This document shows, piece by piece, positions 38,208 through 47,099 of a stretch of 64,000 nucleotides of DNA; position 1 is the first letter of the stretch; every line of letters begins with the position of its first letter. The stretch is taken from positions 124,001-188,000 of the forward strand of contig NZ_WING01000001.1 in the NCBI RefSeq assembly GCF_009793335.1, given 5' to 3'. The DNA is from Actinomadura sp. J1-007. GTDB lineage: Bacteria; Actinomycetota; Actinomycetes; Streptosporangiales; Streptosporangiaceae. Both the position numbers and the translations under genes were made by a program. A model generated the notes under the pieces. It did not search any database and was not told the origin of the DNA. It saw only the letters and a program-made list of their open reading frames with translations.

Positions 38208-38693
38208 CCGCTTGACGATCATCTCCAGCAGCCCGTACACGGCGGCCGACACCAGCGGCCAGAACACCAGGACGCCGGTCGCGCGCAGGTCGGCGACCCC
38301 GGTGACGTTCCTGCCGTCGGGCGCGCCGCGCACCGCCCGGTGGAAGTCGGCCAGGCCGATCTGGTGGCCGACGCGCCAGGCCAGCAGCGACGCGGCGGCC
38401 CCGCCGACCACGAGCCCGAACAGCAGCGGCAGGTCGTTGCGGCGCCCGCCCGCGAGGTAGCCGGCGACGCCGCACAGCGCTCCGGCCACCAGGCCGATCA
38501 GGGCGAACCTGGCGTCCACGCCGATGGGCCCCTGCCCCTCGGGGTCGGCGAGCAGCGCCTCGCCCTGGATCACGACGTACGCCACGTCCGGGACGATCGC
38601 GTGCCAGAGGAGCCCGGCGAGCGGGCCGAGGACGGCCACGACCGCCGTGGTGACCGCCCAGGTTCGCAAGGCCCTCCCGGTCGGTCGCCGCAC
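38091..38693 (-). CDS. DUF2567-like membrane protein
   Basis: This 200-residue protein has four helices (about 10-33, 62-85, 93-110 and 140-160) and the loop HAIVPDVAYVVIQGEALLADPEG, as in actinobacterial DUF2567 proteins. The GTG at 38691-38693 gives a start just before the first helix. Its last 39 codons overlap the end of the convergent ybaK gene, which is long for an overlap and may hide a frame error near the C-terminus. Function is unknown. Confidence 0.7.
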   Translation of the reverse strand: MRRPTGRALRTWAVTTAVVAVLGPLAGLLWHAIVPDVAYVVIQGEALLADPEGQGPIGVDARFALIGLVAGALCGVAGYLAGGRRNDLPLLFGLVVGGAAASLLAWRVGHQIGLADFHRAVRGAPDGRNVTGVADLRATGVLVFWPLVSAAVYGLLEMIVKRLPARDGGEPGAGEADQVGGGELDLESAPSGRDVDRREP

Positions 38694-38914
38694 CTCGTAC
38701 GCTCCTAGTGGAAAGGTCAGGTGCCCCGCGGGGGGCCACGTCCGCAAGGACGGCCGGGCGCCGTCCGGGCGAACCCCCAGGTGTCCCGGGGACCGCCACC
38801 GGGAATGATCCCGGCAGCGAAAGCCTAGCCTGCCCCGAACGGCCGATCGACAATCCAGCACTGTCCGATTCCCGCCCCCGAACGGCCCGATTCATCTGGA
38901 ATAATGTGCCCGAC

Positions 38915-39628
38915 ATGTCCGGATTCAGTCCCGCGTTCGAACGCCTCGGCGCAGCCCTGGCCGCGGTCGTCCTCCAGCAGCAGGAGACCCTCGCCGAGTT
39001 CCTTCCGCGCGAGGACTGGAGCGCCGACCTGACCGCCCGCACGTACGCGAGCGGCGGCGTCACGGTGCGGGTGTCGCTGCTCGGCAGCTACGCCGCCCGC
39101 GAGCGCACCTGGCTGTGGGGCTGGGCCAACCCCCAGTTCGGCGACGGCCACCCCGCCGTCGGGCCGACCCTGGTCATCCCCGCCCTCGGCGAACGGCTCG
39201 GCATCCCCGAGTTCACCACGCCCGAGGTCGACCTGTCCTGGTACGAGGGGCCCGCCGGGCACGGCGGCGAGCTGATCGCGATGGCCGCCGGGGGCGTCCT
39301 CGGCGGAGGCGGCTACATCGGCGCCGGCTACGACGGCGGCTCGGCGTACCTCCACGTCGACGACCCGCAGGCCCCGCCCGCCGCGTGGGACCCGGTCCCG
39401 CTCCCCCGCCTGCTCATGAACGCGGTCAGCCTCTTCCCCCGCGACCCGCGCCTCACCCTGGCGCGCCTGCTGAGCCACCACCGCGTCCCGTACCGCGAGA
39501 CCGACGGCCTCACCGAGCTCCGCCTCCGCGACGGGGGCCGCGCCCGCGCCCACTTCGACGGCATGGGCCGCTTCACCCACTGGGAAGGGCGGACCGTCTC
39601 CAAGCCCCGCCCCACGGCCCTCGCCTGA
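38915..39628 (+). CDS. DUF6882-like hypothetical protein
   Basis: This 237-residue soluble protein has FLPREDWSADLTARTYA, TWLWGWANPQFG and SYAARE-type segments. It resembles the actinobacterial DUF6882 family, which has no known role. No ribosome site is seen before the ATG, but an AT-rich TAATGT lies 7 bp upstream, which would fit a leaderless transcript. It ends before a bidirectional terminator shared with dnaE. Confidence 0.75.
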   Translation: MSGFSPAFERLGAALAAVVLQQQETLAEFLPREDWSADLTARTYASGGVTVRVSLLGSYAARERTWLWGWANPQFGDGHPAVGPTLVIPALGERLGIPEFTTPEVDLSWYEGPAGHGGELIAMAAGGVLGGGGYIGAGYDGGSAYLHVDDPQAPPAAWDPVPLPRLLMNAVSLFPRDPRLTLARLLSHHRVPYRETDGLTELRLRDGGRARAHFDGMGRFTHWEGRTVSKPRPTALA

Positions 39629-39691
39629 CCCGACAAGCACGGACGGGCTGAGGCTTCCCTAGGCACGGCGCGCGGTTCCTAGGCGCAGCGT

Positions 39692-39734
39692 GCGGCGGCC
39701 GTCCTCGCTCGGGCTGGAGCGGGACGGCCGCCGC
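39692..39734. terminator. Bidirectional terminator between convergent genes
   Basis: A perfect 13-bp stem (GCGGCGGCCGTCC with GGACGGCCGCCGC) lies between the DUF6882-like gene and dnaE. Confidence 0.7.
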
Positions 39735-39759
39735 GGGTTCCTTCAGAGGCTTCGGTAGG

Positions 39760-42700
39760 TCAGCCCAGGCAGGACGGGCCCAGGAGCTGCTTGAGGTCGC
39801 CCATCAGGGCGGGGGACGGGGCCACGCGCAGCTTGTCGTCCAGGCGGACGACCGTGATGCGGGGGCCGTTCTGGAGGTGGAGGTGCACCTCGGCGGAGCC
39901 GGGGTGGGTGACCAGGACCTCCTTCAGCCGGGACACGACCGGCGGGGTGCAGCGGCCCAGCGGGAGCGTGACCGAGAGCGGGCCGGTCGCGTCGGTGATG
40001 GTCAGGTCCGGCTGGATCACCTCCATCGCGATGATCTTCGCGACGTCCTCGCGGCGGTCCAGGCGGCCCTTGACGACGAGGATGGCGTCCTCGGCGAGCA
40101 GGGTGGAGCAGAGCTGGTACGACGACGGGAAGCACATGACCTCGATCGAGCCCCCGAGGTCCTCCAGCTGGAACATCGCCCACGAGTTGCCCTGCTTGGT
40201 CACCTTGCGCTGGAGGCCCGACAGCAGCCCGGCGACGACGACCACCTGGCCGTCGGGGCGCTCGCCGCCGTTCAGGACGGCGATCGTGCAGTCGGCCTCG
40301 CGCTCCAGGATGTGCTCGACGCCGAGCAGCGGGTGGTCGGAGACGTACAGGCCGAGCATCTCCCGCTCGAACGCCAGGAGGGTGGTCTTGTCCCACTCCT
40401 CCCCCTCCGGGATCACGACGGCGAACGCGTCGTCGCCGCCGTCGTTCTCCAGGGCGCCGAACAGCGAGTCCTGCCCGATCGCCTCCTTGCGCTTGATGTC
40501 GATGACCGAGTCGATCGCCTGCTCGTGCACCATCAGCAGGGCCTTGCGCTCGTGGCCGAGCTCGTCGAACCCGCCCGCCTTGATCAGCGACTCCACGACC
40601 CGCTTGTTGCAGACGATCGGCGGGACCTTGTTGAGGAAGTCGTTGAAGTCGGCGTAGGCGCCCTTCTCCCTGCGCGCGGCGACGATGCCGTCCACCACGT
40701 TCGTGCCGACGTTGCGGACGGCCGACAGGCCGAAGCGGATCTCGGTGTCGCCGAGCGGGGTGAAGTCGGCCTCGGAGGTGTTGACGTCGGGCGGCAGCAC
40801 CTTCAGGCCCATGCGGCGGCACTCCGACAGGTAGAGCGCGCTCTTGTCCTTGTCGTCGCCGACGGAGGTGAGCAGGCCCGCCATGTACTCGGCCGGGTAG
40901 TTGGCCTTGAGGTACGCCGTCCAGTACGACACCAGCCCGTACGCGGCGGAGTGCGCCTTGTTGAACGCGTAGTCGGAGAACGGGACGAGGATGTCCCACA
41001 GGGTCTTGACGGCCTCCTTCGAGAAGCCGTTGTCGATCATCCCCTGCTCGAAGCCGACGAACTGGGCGTCCAGCTCGGCCTTCTTCTTCTTGCCCATGAC
41101 GCGGCGGAGCAGGTCCGCCTTGCCGAGCGTGTAGCCCGCCACCTTCTGCGCGATCGCCATGACCTGCTCCTGGTAGACGATCAGGCCGTAGGTCGTGTCG
41201 AGGATCTCCCTGAGCGGCTCCTCCAGTTCCGGGTGGATCGGGGTGATCTCCTGCTGGCCGTTCTTGCGCAGCGCGTAGTTGGTGTGCGAGTTGGCGCCCA
41301 TCGGGCCCGGCCGGTAGAGGGCGCCGACGGCGGAGATGTCCTCGAAGTTGTCGGGCTTCATCAGCCGCAGCAGCGAGCGCATCGGGCCGCCGTCGAACTG
41401 GAACACCCCGAGCGTGTCGCCGCGCGCCAGCAGGTCGTAGGTCGGCTGGTCGTCGAGCGGCAGCGAGAGCAGGTCGACGTCGATGCCCTTGTTCTTCTTG
41501 ATGCCCTTGAGCGCGTCGTCGATGATCGTCAGGTTGCGCAGGCCGAGGAAGTCCATCTTCAGCAGGCCGAGCGTCTCGCAGGTCGGGTAGTCGAACTGCG
41601 TGATGATCGCGCCGTCGGCGTCGCGGCGCATCACCGGCACGTGGTCGGTGATCGTCTCGCCGGACATGATGATCCCGGCGGCGTGCACGCCGGTCTGCCG
41701 GATCAGCCCTTCGAGGCCCTGCGCCAGGTCCATGATCTGCTTGACGTCGGCCTCGTCCTCGTACAGCTTGCGCAGCTCGCCCGCCTCGCCGTAGCGCGGG
41801 TGCTTGTCGTCGAAGATCCCCGACAGCGGGATGTCCTTGCCCATCACGGCGGGCGGGAACGCCTTGGAGATGCGGTCGCCGAGCGCGTACGGGAAGCCGA
41901 GGACGCGGCCCGCGTCCTTGATGGCGGCCTTCGCCTTGATGGTGCCGAACGTGGCGATGTAGGCGACCTTGTCCTCGCCCCACTTCTCGGTGGTGTAGCG
42001 GATCACCTCGGCCCGCCGGTCTTCAGGGAAGTCGATGTCGATGTCGGGCATCGAGGCGCGCTCGGGGTTGAGGAACCGCTCGAAGATCAGCCCGTGCGGG
42101 ATCGGGTCGAGGTCGGTGATCCCCATCGCGTAGGCGATCAGCGAGCCCGCGGCGCTGCCGCGCCCGGGGCCCACCAGGATGCCGTTCTCCTTGGCCCACA
42201 TGATGAAGTCGGCGACGACGAGGAAGTACGACGGGTAGCCCTTGCCGAGGATGACGCCCATCTCGTACTCGGCCTGCTCCCGGTACCCGTCGGGCAGGCC
42301 GTCCGGGAAGCGGCGCTCCAGCCCCTTCCAGACCTCCTTGCGGAACCAGGTCTCCTCGGTCTCGCCCTCCGGCACCGGGAAGCGGGGGCTGAGGTCCCGG
42401 TACTCGAACATCCCCTCCGGCTCGACCCGTTCGGCGATCATCAGGGTGTTCTTGCAGCCCTCCAGCCACGCCTCGGACTGGTCGATCGAGCGCATCTCGT
42501 CGGCGGTCTTGAGGTAGTAGCCGCTGCCGTTGAACCGGAACCGGTCGGGGTCGGCGAGCTGCTTGCCCACCTGCACGCACAGCAGCGCGTCGTGCGCCGT
42601 GGCCTCGCTCTCGTGCGTGTAGTGCGAGTCGTTGGTCACCACCGGCGGGATGTTGAGCTTCTTGCCGATGTCGAGCAGGCCCTGGCGGACGCGCTGCTCG

Positions 42701-43290
42701 ATGTCGAGCCCGTGGTCCATCAGCTCCAGGAAGTAGTTGTCCTTGCCGAGGATGTCCTGGAACGTCGCCGCGGCCTTCAGCGCCTCGTCGAACTGCCCGA
42801 GCCGCAGCCGCGTCTGGACCTTGCCGGACGGGCAGCCCGTCGTCGCCATCAGCCCGTCGGCGTGCTCGGCGAGGAGCTCCTCGTCCATCCGCGCGTACTT
42901 GAAGACGAAGCCCTCGGTGAACGCCCGGCTCGACAGCTTGAACAGGTTGTGCAGGCCCGTCCGGTTACGCGCCCACAGCGTCTTGTGGTTGATCAGGCCG
43001 CCGCCGGAGACGTCGTCGCGCTTCTGGCTCGGCTCGCCCCACTGGACCTTCTTCTTGTGGTAGCGGGACTCGGGCGCCATGTACGCCTCGATCCCGATGA
43101 TCGGCGTCACCCCGGCCGCCGTGGCCTGCTTGTGGAAGTCGTAGGCCCCGTGCATGTTGCCGTGGTCGGTCATCGCGATCGCGGGCATCTTCTGCCGGCC
43201 GACCTCTTCGAACATCTGCTTCAACCGCGCGGCGCCGTCCAGCATCGAGTACTCCGTATGGACATGCAGATGAACGAACGAGTCGGCCAT
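39760..43290 (-). CDS. dnaE: DNA polymerase III alpha subunit
   Basis: This 1176-residue replicative polymerase has an N-terminal PHP domain ([26 protein letters not shown]) and a C-family polymerase core with [11 protein letters not shown] and the catalytic aspartates in [13 protein letters not shown]. Helix-hairpin-helix and OB domains follow, with [13 protein letters not shown] and [13 protein letters not shown]. It matches actinobacterial DnaE1. The ATG at 43288-43290 is preceded by GGAGG; the open frame extends 17 codons upstream with no similarity. It appears monocistronic. Confidence 0.97.
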   Translation of the reverse strand: MADSFVHLHVHTEYSMLDGAARLKQMFEEVGRQKMPAIAMTDHGNMHGAYDFHKQATAAGVTPIIGIEAYMAPESRYHKKKVQWGEPSQKRDDVSGGGLINHKTLWARNRTGLHNLFKLSSRAFTEGFVFKYARMDEELLAEHADGLMATTGCPSGKVQTRLRLGQFDEALKAAATFQDILGKDNYFLELMDHGLDIEQRVRQGLLDIGKKLNIPPVVTNDSHYTHESEATAHDALLCVQVGKQLADPDRFRFNGSGYYLKTADEMRSIDQSEAWLEGCKNTLMIAERVEPEGMFEYRDLSPRFPVPEGETEETWFRKEVWKGLERRFPDGLPDGYREQAEYEMGVILGKGYPSYFLVVADFIMWAKENGILVGPGRGSAAGSLIAYAMGITDLDPIPHGLIFERFLNPERASMPDIDIDFPEDRRAEVIRYTTEKWGEDKVAYIATFGTIKAKAAIKDAGRVLGFPYALGDRISKAFPPAVMGKDIPLSGIFDDKHPRYGEAGELRKLYEDEADVKQIMDLAQGLEGLIRQTGVHAAGIIMSGETITDHVPVMRRDADGAIITQFDYPTCETLGLLKMDFLGLRNLTIIDDALKGIKKNKGIDVDLLSLPLDDQPTYDLLARGDTLGVFQFDGGPMRSLLRLMKPDNFEDISAVGALYRPGPMGANSHTNYALRKNGQQEITPIHPELEEPLREILDTTYGLIVYQEQVMAIAQKVAGYTLGKADLLRRVMGKKKKAELDAQFVGFEQGMIDNGFSKEAVKTLWDILVPFSDYAFNKAHSAAYGLVSYWTAYLKANYPAEYMAGLLTSVGDDKDKSALYLSECRRMGLKVLPPDVNTSEADFTPLGDTEIRFGLSAVRNVGTNVVDGIVAARREKGAYADFNDFLNKVPPIVCNKRVVESLIKAGGFDELGHERKALLMVHEQAIDSVIDIKRKEAIGQDSLFGALENDGGDDAFAVVIPEGEEWDKTTLLAFEREMLGLYVSDHPLLGVEHILEREADCTIAVLNGGERPDGQVVVVAGLLSGLQRKVTKQGNSWAMFQLEDLGGSIEVMCFPSSYQLCSTLLAEDAILVVKGRLDRREDVAKIIAMEVIQPDLTITDATGPLSVTLPLGRCTPPVVSRLKEVLVTHPGSAEVHLHLQNGPRITVVRLDDKLRVAPSPALMGDLKQLLGPSCLG

Positions 43291-43579
43291 GCCTTCTGCG
43301 CCTCCAGCTTTCGCATGCGACCGCCCGCGTGCGGTCCGCACGCGTCGGCGCCCTCTAGGTCCCGGGGGAAGATCGCCACCCCGGAACGCGCTCCGGAATG
43401 ACGCGGTCCTGAGAGCCTAACCCGCCCCGCCGCCCGCCCGTGCCCCGACACTCCGGATGCCCCATCCGCCCCGAACACCCCACTACCCACCGTTGCCGGC
43501 CGCCCCCGCCCGGCCCGCCTCCGCCGCCGTTTCCGGCCGTCAGCGGGTGTCTCAGGGAACGAGACGCGGCGTCCGGAAG
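43291..43579. other. Intergenic region between dnaE and the mini-ORF
   Basis: These bases lie between divergent dnaE and the 43618 mini-ORF. No gene is supported; the dnaE promoter should be in the left part. Confidence 0.4.
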
Positions 43580-43610
43580 TTGACGCGGCATCGTCCCGGC
43601 CCCGTACCAT
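43580..43610 (+). promoter_or_regulatory. Sigma-70-type promoter of the mini-ORF
   Basis: TTGACG at 43580-43585 and TACCAT at 43605-43610 are separated by 19 bp. The -10 lies 7 bp before the ATG at 43618, so the transcript should be leaderless or nearly so. Confidence 0.65.
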
Positions 43611-43617
43611 TGCGGGC

Positions 43618-43680
43618 ATGGAACGTCGCTGTTTCGGCTTTACGCGGCCGGCTCCGGGTGAGCCGGTCCACGCGACCTGA
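43618..43680 (+). CDS. Leaderless mini-ORF, putative leader peptide
   Basis: The 20-codon ORF reads MERRCFGFTRPAPG, then EPVHAT and a stop. It contains Cys and two Phe codons, one of them TTT, which is rare in such GC-rich genomes. It starts at the predicted transcription start of a good promoter and is followed after 23 bp by a perfect intrinsic terminator. The next gene is chorismate mutase, on the route to Phe and Tyr, so a Phe-responsive leader is an attractive idea. A self-contained small gene is equally possible. Confidence 0.6.
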   Translation: MERRCFGFTRPAPGEPVHAT

Positions 43681-43699
43681 GCGACGACCCCGGAGCCGG
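43648..43699 (+). promoter_or_regulatory. Mutually exclusive leader hairpins
   Basis: CCGGCTC (43648-43654) can pair with GAGCCGG (43660-43666) inside the mini-ORF. The longer CCGGCTCCGG (43648-43657) can instead pair with CCGGAGCCGG (43690-43699), beyond its stop. Ribosome position on the ORF would decide between them. Confidence 0.55.
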
Positions 43700-43703
43700 C
43701 GAG

Positions 43704-43733
43704 AGGCAGAGCCCACGAGGGCTCTGCCTTTTT
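43704..43733 (+). terminator. Intrinsic terminator ahead of chorismate mutase
   Basis: AGGCAGAGCCC and GGGCTCTGCCT form a perfect 11-bp stem with loop ACGA, directly followed by TTTTT. It is the most canonical Rho-independent terminator in the window. It ends 94 bp before the chorismate mutase start. Confidence 0.9.
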
Positions 43734-43827
43734 CATGGTCGAGCACCGCTCATCCGAGAGCGCGGCCCCGGGCGCGGACGGCACGTTCCCTGCGCGGACG
43801 GCCGCCCGCGAGAGAGGGAACCCCCAC

Positions 43828-44205
43828 ATGACCGATCCGACGACCGAGCCCGCCAACGGCGGCGCGCCCCGGGCCGCGGAGCAGCACGGCCCGGCCGGGC
43901 TGACGCTGCGGCTGGACGGCCCCGCCGCCCCCGCCACGCTGCCGGAGGCGCGCGCCGCGATCGACGAGATCGACGCCGCCCTGGCCGTGCTGCTGGAGCG
44001 CCGTGCGGGCATCGCGGCCGTCGTCCAGCGGCTCAAGCCCGTCGGCGGCTTCGCCGGGCGCGACCCCGAGCGGGAGCGCCGGATCGTCGAGGCGATGGCC
44101 CTGCGCGCCCCGTCCCTCGGCGCCGAGCGGCTCTCCCGCATCATGGCCGCCGTGATCGAGGCCGGCCTGGAGGCCGCCGAAGACCGCTCCCGCCGCACGG
44201 TCTGA
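43828..44205 (+). CDS. Chorismate mutase (AroQ class)
   Basis: This 125-residue protein has an Ala/Pro-rich N-terminal 40 residues, then the all-helical AroQ domain. The domain shows ARAAIDEIDAALAVLLERRAGI, VVQRLKPVGGFAGRDPERERRIVE and ERLSRIMAAVIEAGL. The Arg, Lys and Glu positions used for chorismate binding are present. It converts chorismate to prephenate for Phe and Tyr. GAGAGAGGGAA precedes the ATG; a further ATG at 43735 in the terminator tail is a less likely start. Confidence 0.85.
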   Translation: MTDPTTEPANGGAPRAAEQHGPAGLTLRLDGPAAPATLPEARAAIDEIDAALAVLLERRAGIAAVVQRLKPVGGFAGRDPERERRIVEAMALRAPSLGAERLSRIMAAVIEAGLEAAEDRSRRTV

Positions 44206-44278
44206 CCGCCGTGGACGTCCAAGCCCGCCCGGCCCGGAACCGCCGCCCGCGAACGGCCCGGACGCGGTCCGGAGCGCC

Positions 44279-45019
44279 GTGCGGGACGGGCTCGGCGTCG
44301 GGCTGGCCGTCGGGGTGTCGGGGTTCGCGTACGGCGCGGCGGCGGTCACGGCCGGGCTGTCGGCCGCGCAGGCGTGCATGCTGAGCCTGCTGGCGTTCAC
44401 CGGCGCCTCGCAGTTCGCGCTGGCCGGGGTGGTCGGCGGGGGCGGCGGGCTGGTCGCCGGGACGCTCGGCGCCGTCCTGCTCGGCGGCCGCAACGCCCTC
44501 TACGGCCTGCGCCTCGCGGACGTCCTGCGCGTGCGGGGCGTGCGGCGGGTCCTCACCGCCCACGTGGTGATCGACGAGACGACCGCCGTCGCCACCGCCC
44601 AGCCCGACCGGGCGTCGGCGCGGACCGGCTTCTTCACGACCGGGCTCACCCTCTACGCGACCTGGAACGCCACGACGCTGCTCGGCGCCCTCGGCGCCGC
44701 CCGGCTCGGCGATCCGGAGCGGTACGGCCTGGACGTGCTCGGCCCCGCGGTGTTCCTCGCGCTGCTCTGGCCGAGGCTGACCGCCGGGCGCGCCGAGGCG
44801 CGCGTCGCGGCGGCCGCCGCGGTGATCGCCATCGCGGCCACCCCGCTCCTGCCGTCCGGCGTGCCCGTCATGCTGGCCGCCACCGCGACCCTCGCGGGCT
44901 TCCTCCCCACCCGCCGCCGCCGTGCCGAGGACCCGCAGGACCCGCAGGACCCAGCCGACACGCCCGATACAGGCGGCACGGGCGGCACGCGGGGCACGGA
45001 AGCGGGAGGCGGCTCGTGA
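44279..45019 (+). CDS. azlC: AzlC family branched-chain amino acid exporter, large subunit
   Basis: This 246-residue membrane protein has about seven helices. It shows GVSGFAYGAAAVTAGLS, LSLLAFTGASQFALAGVV, GGRNALYGLRLADVL and DETTAVATAQ, the AzlC pattern. The C-terminal 35 residues are a hydrophilic tail with DPQDPQDP. The GTG at 44279 is the first start in this frame; the coding sequence may begin a little further up. It overlaps azlD by 4 bp. Relatives export branched-chain amino acids and analogues. Confidence 0.9.
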   Translation: MRDGLGVGLAVGVSGFAYGAAAVTAGLSAAQACMLSLLAFTGASQFALAGVVGGGGGLVAGTLGAVLLGGRNALYGLRLADVLRVRGVRRVLTAHVVIDETTAVATAQPDRASARTGFFTTGLTLYATWNATTLLGALGAARLGDPERYGLDVLGPAVFLALLWPRLTAGRAEARVAAAAAVIAIAATPLLPSGVPVMLAATATLAGFLPTRRRRAEDPQDPQDPADTPDTGGTGGTRGTEAGGGS

Positions 45020-45330
45020 ACGTGTGGATCGCGGTGATCGTGACGGGGCTCGGCTGCTACGCGCTCAAGTTCGGCGGCCTGGTGATGCCGCAGCGGATCC
45101 TGGACGACCCGAGGGTGCGGCGCTTCACCGAGCTCGTCCCGGTGGCGCTGCTCACCGCCCTGATCGCCGTCCAGACGCTCGCGGCGGACGGCCCGTCGCT
45201 GGAGCTGGACGCGCCGAGGCTCGCCGGGCTCGGCGCCGCCGTCGGCGCGCTGCTGCTGCGCGCGCCGTTCCTGGTGGTGCTGGCCGTGGCCGCCGCCGTC
45301 GCCGCCGGCCTCCGCCTCGCCGGTCTCTGA
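45016..45330 (+). CDS. azlD: AzlD family branched-chain amino acid exporter, small subunit
   Basis: This 104-residue protein has four short hydrophobic helices: MNVWIAVIVTGLGCYALK, FTELVPVALLTALIAVQTL and two more. It matches the AzlD partner of AzlC. The GTG overlaps the azlC stop (GTGA). Confidence 0.9.
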   Translation: MNVWIAVIVTGLGCYALKFGGLVMPQRILDDPRVRRFTELVPVALLTALIAVQTLAADGPSLELDAPRLAGLGAAVGALLLRAPFLVVLAVAAAVAAGLRLAGL

Positions 45331-45332
45331 CA

Positions 45333-45367
45333 CCGCCGCCCGCGCGTACGGGACGCGCGGGCGGCGG
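45333..45367. terminator. Bidirectional terminator between azlD and rluD
   Basis: A perfect 15-bp stem (CCGCCGCCCGCGCGT with ACGCGCGGGCGGCGG) has a 5-nt loop, between convergent genes. Confidence 0.75.
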
Positions 45368-45369
45368 GG

Positions 45370-46299
45370 TCAGGACTCGGCGGAGACGATGTCGAGCGCG
45401 CGCGCCAGGTCGTCCGGGTACGGGCTCTCGAACTCGACCCAGTCGCCCCGCGCCGGGTGCTCGAAGCCGAGCCGCGCGGCGTGCAGCCACTGGCGCCGGA
45501 GGCCGAGGCGCTCGGCGAGGACGGGATCGGCGCCGTAGGCGAGGTCGCCCGCGCACGGGTGCCGGATCGCGGACATGTGCACCCTGATCTGGTGCGTGCG
45601 GCCCGTCTCCAGGTCGATGTCGAGGAGCGTGGCCGCGCGGAACGCCTCGACGGTGTCGTAGTGCGTCACCGACGGCTTGCCGCCCGCGACCACCGCGAAC
45701 CGGCCGTCGCCGGACGGGTGGCGGTCGATCGGGGCGTCGACCGTCCCGCGGAACGGGTCGGGATGCCCCTGCACGAGGGCCCGGTAGCGCTTGTCGATGC
45801 GGCGTTCCTTGAAGGCCCGCTTGAGCCGCGAGTAGGCGATCTCGCTCTTGGCGACGACCATCGCGCCGGTCGTGTTGGCGTCGAGGCGGTGCACGATGCC
45901 CTGGCGTTCGGCCGCGCCGCTCGTGGCGATCGTGTGCCCGGCGCCGAGCAGCCCGCCGAGAACCGTCTGCCCCGTCCAGCCCGTGGTCGGGTGGGCGGCG
46001 ACGCCGACGGGCTTGTCGACCACCACGATGTCGTCGTCCTCGTACAGCACGCCCATGCCGGGGACCGGCTCGGCGACCGGGACCGGCGCCGAGGGCGGCG
46101 GCGGGAGGGTCACCTCCAGCCAGGCGCCCGCCTGGAGCCGTTCGGACTTGGCGACCTCCTGGCCGTCGAGGAGCACGTCGCCCGCCGCGATGATGTCGGC
46201 CGCGCGCCCGCGCGAGAGGCCGAACAGGCGGGCGAGGGCCGCGTCGACCCGTTCGCCCTCCAGCCCGTCGGGGACGGGCATACTGCGCACGTCCGCCAT
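45370..46299 (-). CDS. rluD: RluA-family 23S rRNA pseudouridine synthase
   Basis: This 309-residue protein has an N-terminal S4 RNA-binding domain ([22 protein letters not shown]) and the synthase domain. Motif II is [18 protein letters not shown] with the catalytic Asp; [14 protein letters not shown] and [13 protein letters not shown] follow. It lies next to lspA, as in many bacteria. RluD would modify helix 69; the subfamily name rests on context. Its ATG overlaps the lspA stop. Confidence 0.92.
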   Translation of the reverse strand: MADVRSMPVPDGLEGERVDAALARLFGLSRGRAADIIAAGDVLLDGQEVAKSERLQAGAWLEVTLPPPPSAPVPVAEPVPGMGVLYEDDDIVVVDKPVGVAAHPTTGWTGQTVLGGLLGAGHTIATSGAAERQGIVHRLDANTTGAMVVAKSEIAYSRLKRAFKERRIDKRYRALVQGHPDPFRGTVDAPIDRHPSGDGRFAVVAGGKPSVTHYDTVEAFRAATLLDIDLETGRTHQIRVHMSAIRHPCAGDLAYGADPVLAERLGLRRQWLHAARLGFEHPARGDWVEFESPYPDDLARALDIVSAES

Positions 46300-47099
46300 C
46301 AGCTCTTCTCCCCGGCCGGCCGCTCCTCGCCCGCCGGGCGTTCCGGAGCGGCCTCGGGCCCGCCGCCGGAGACCGGCTCGCGCTCGGGCTCCTGACCGGC
46401 CGGACGTTCCGCACCGCCAAGGGGCCCGTCGGCGGGCTCGTCAACGGGCTCGTCGGCGGAGGGGCGCGCGACCGCCGGGGCCGCGCCGTCCTTCGCCTCG
46501 GAGACCTCGGCCGGGGGCTCGGCGGGGGCCTCCTCCTTGCCGGTGACCCGGGTGCCGTCGATCTGGAGGCCGCGCGCCGCCAGCAGGACGGCCAGCACGC
46601 CGCCGCAGACGATCGCCGAGTCGGCCAGGTTGAACACCGGCCAGTGCGGCAGCTCGATCCAGTCGACGACGTGGCCCTTCAGCGGCGCGGGCGCGCGCAG
46701 CAGCCGGTCGGTGAGGTTGCCGAACGCGCCGCCCAGCATCAGGCCGAGGCAGACCGCCCAGGGCAGGCTCCGCAGGTTGCGGGCCGTGCGCAGGATGGCG
46801 ACGACCACCCCGCACGCGATCACCGTGAAGATCAGGGTGTAGCCGGTGCCGATCGAGAACGCCGCGCCGCTGTTGCGCGTCTCGCGCAGCGTCAGCAGGC
46901 CCCCGAGGAGCCGGACGGGGGGCTCGTCCTGGAGGGCGGCCACGATGACGGCCTTGGACACGACGTCGAGCGCGTAGGCGGCCACCGCCACCAGGACCAG
47001 CACGCCGACGCGGCGCGGCCGAGGAGATCCCGTGGATCCCTCGGCCCCGCGCTGTGGGTTCGTTGAGTCGCTCAGCGACGTTCCTCGCGTTGTTTGCAT
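46299..47099 (-). CDS. lspA: Lipoprotein signal peptidase with long charged tail
   Basis: LspA cleaves the signal peptide of prolipoproteins in the membrane. Four helices are present, and the catalytic aspartates are in GNLTDRLLR and [13 protein letters not shown]. The last 85 or so residues are a Pro/Glu/Ala-rich tail not needed for the enzyme. The only ATG (47097-47099) lacks a ribosome site and overlaps the upstream gene by 28 bp. A CTG at 47073-47075, which overlaps that gene's stop as CTGA and has GAGGAA 5 bp upstream, may be the true start and would give MSDSTNPQ. Confidence 0.92.
   Translation of the reverse strand: MQTTRGTSLSDSTNPQRGAEGSTGSPRPRRVGVLVLVAVAAYALDVVSKAVIVAALQDEPPVRLLGGLLTLRETRNSGAAFSIGTGYTLIFTVIACGVVVAILRTARNLRSLPWAVCLGLMLGGAFGNLTDRLLRAPAPLKGHVVDWIELPHWPVFNLADSAIVCGGVLAVLLAARGLQIDGTRVTGKEEAPAEPPAEVSEAKDGAAPAVARPSADEPVDEPADGPLGGAERPAGQEPEREPVSGGGPEAAPERPAGEERPAGEKS

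Noticed and set aside
43291..43341. A longer N-terminus for dnaE starting at 43341.
   Set aside because: The added 17 residues match no polymerase, and the [15 protein letters not shown] start is canonical.
39877..43401. A very long open frame opposite dnaE on the plus strand.
   Set aside because: It has no start signal and no recognisable domain and is a by-product of the GC-rich third codon positions of dnaE. Similar shadows opposite ileS (48195-51485) and the ABC genes were dropped for the same reason.
44211..44278. An upstream GTG at 44211 as the azlC start.
   Set aside because: It is in another frame; using it would require an extra base where there is no homopolymer run, so the in-frame GTG at 44279 was kept.
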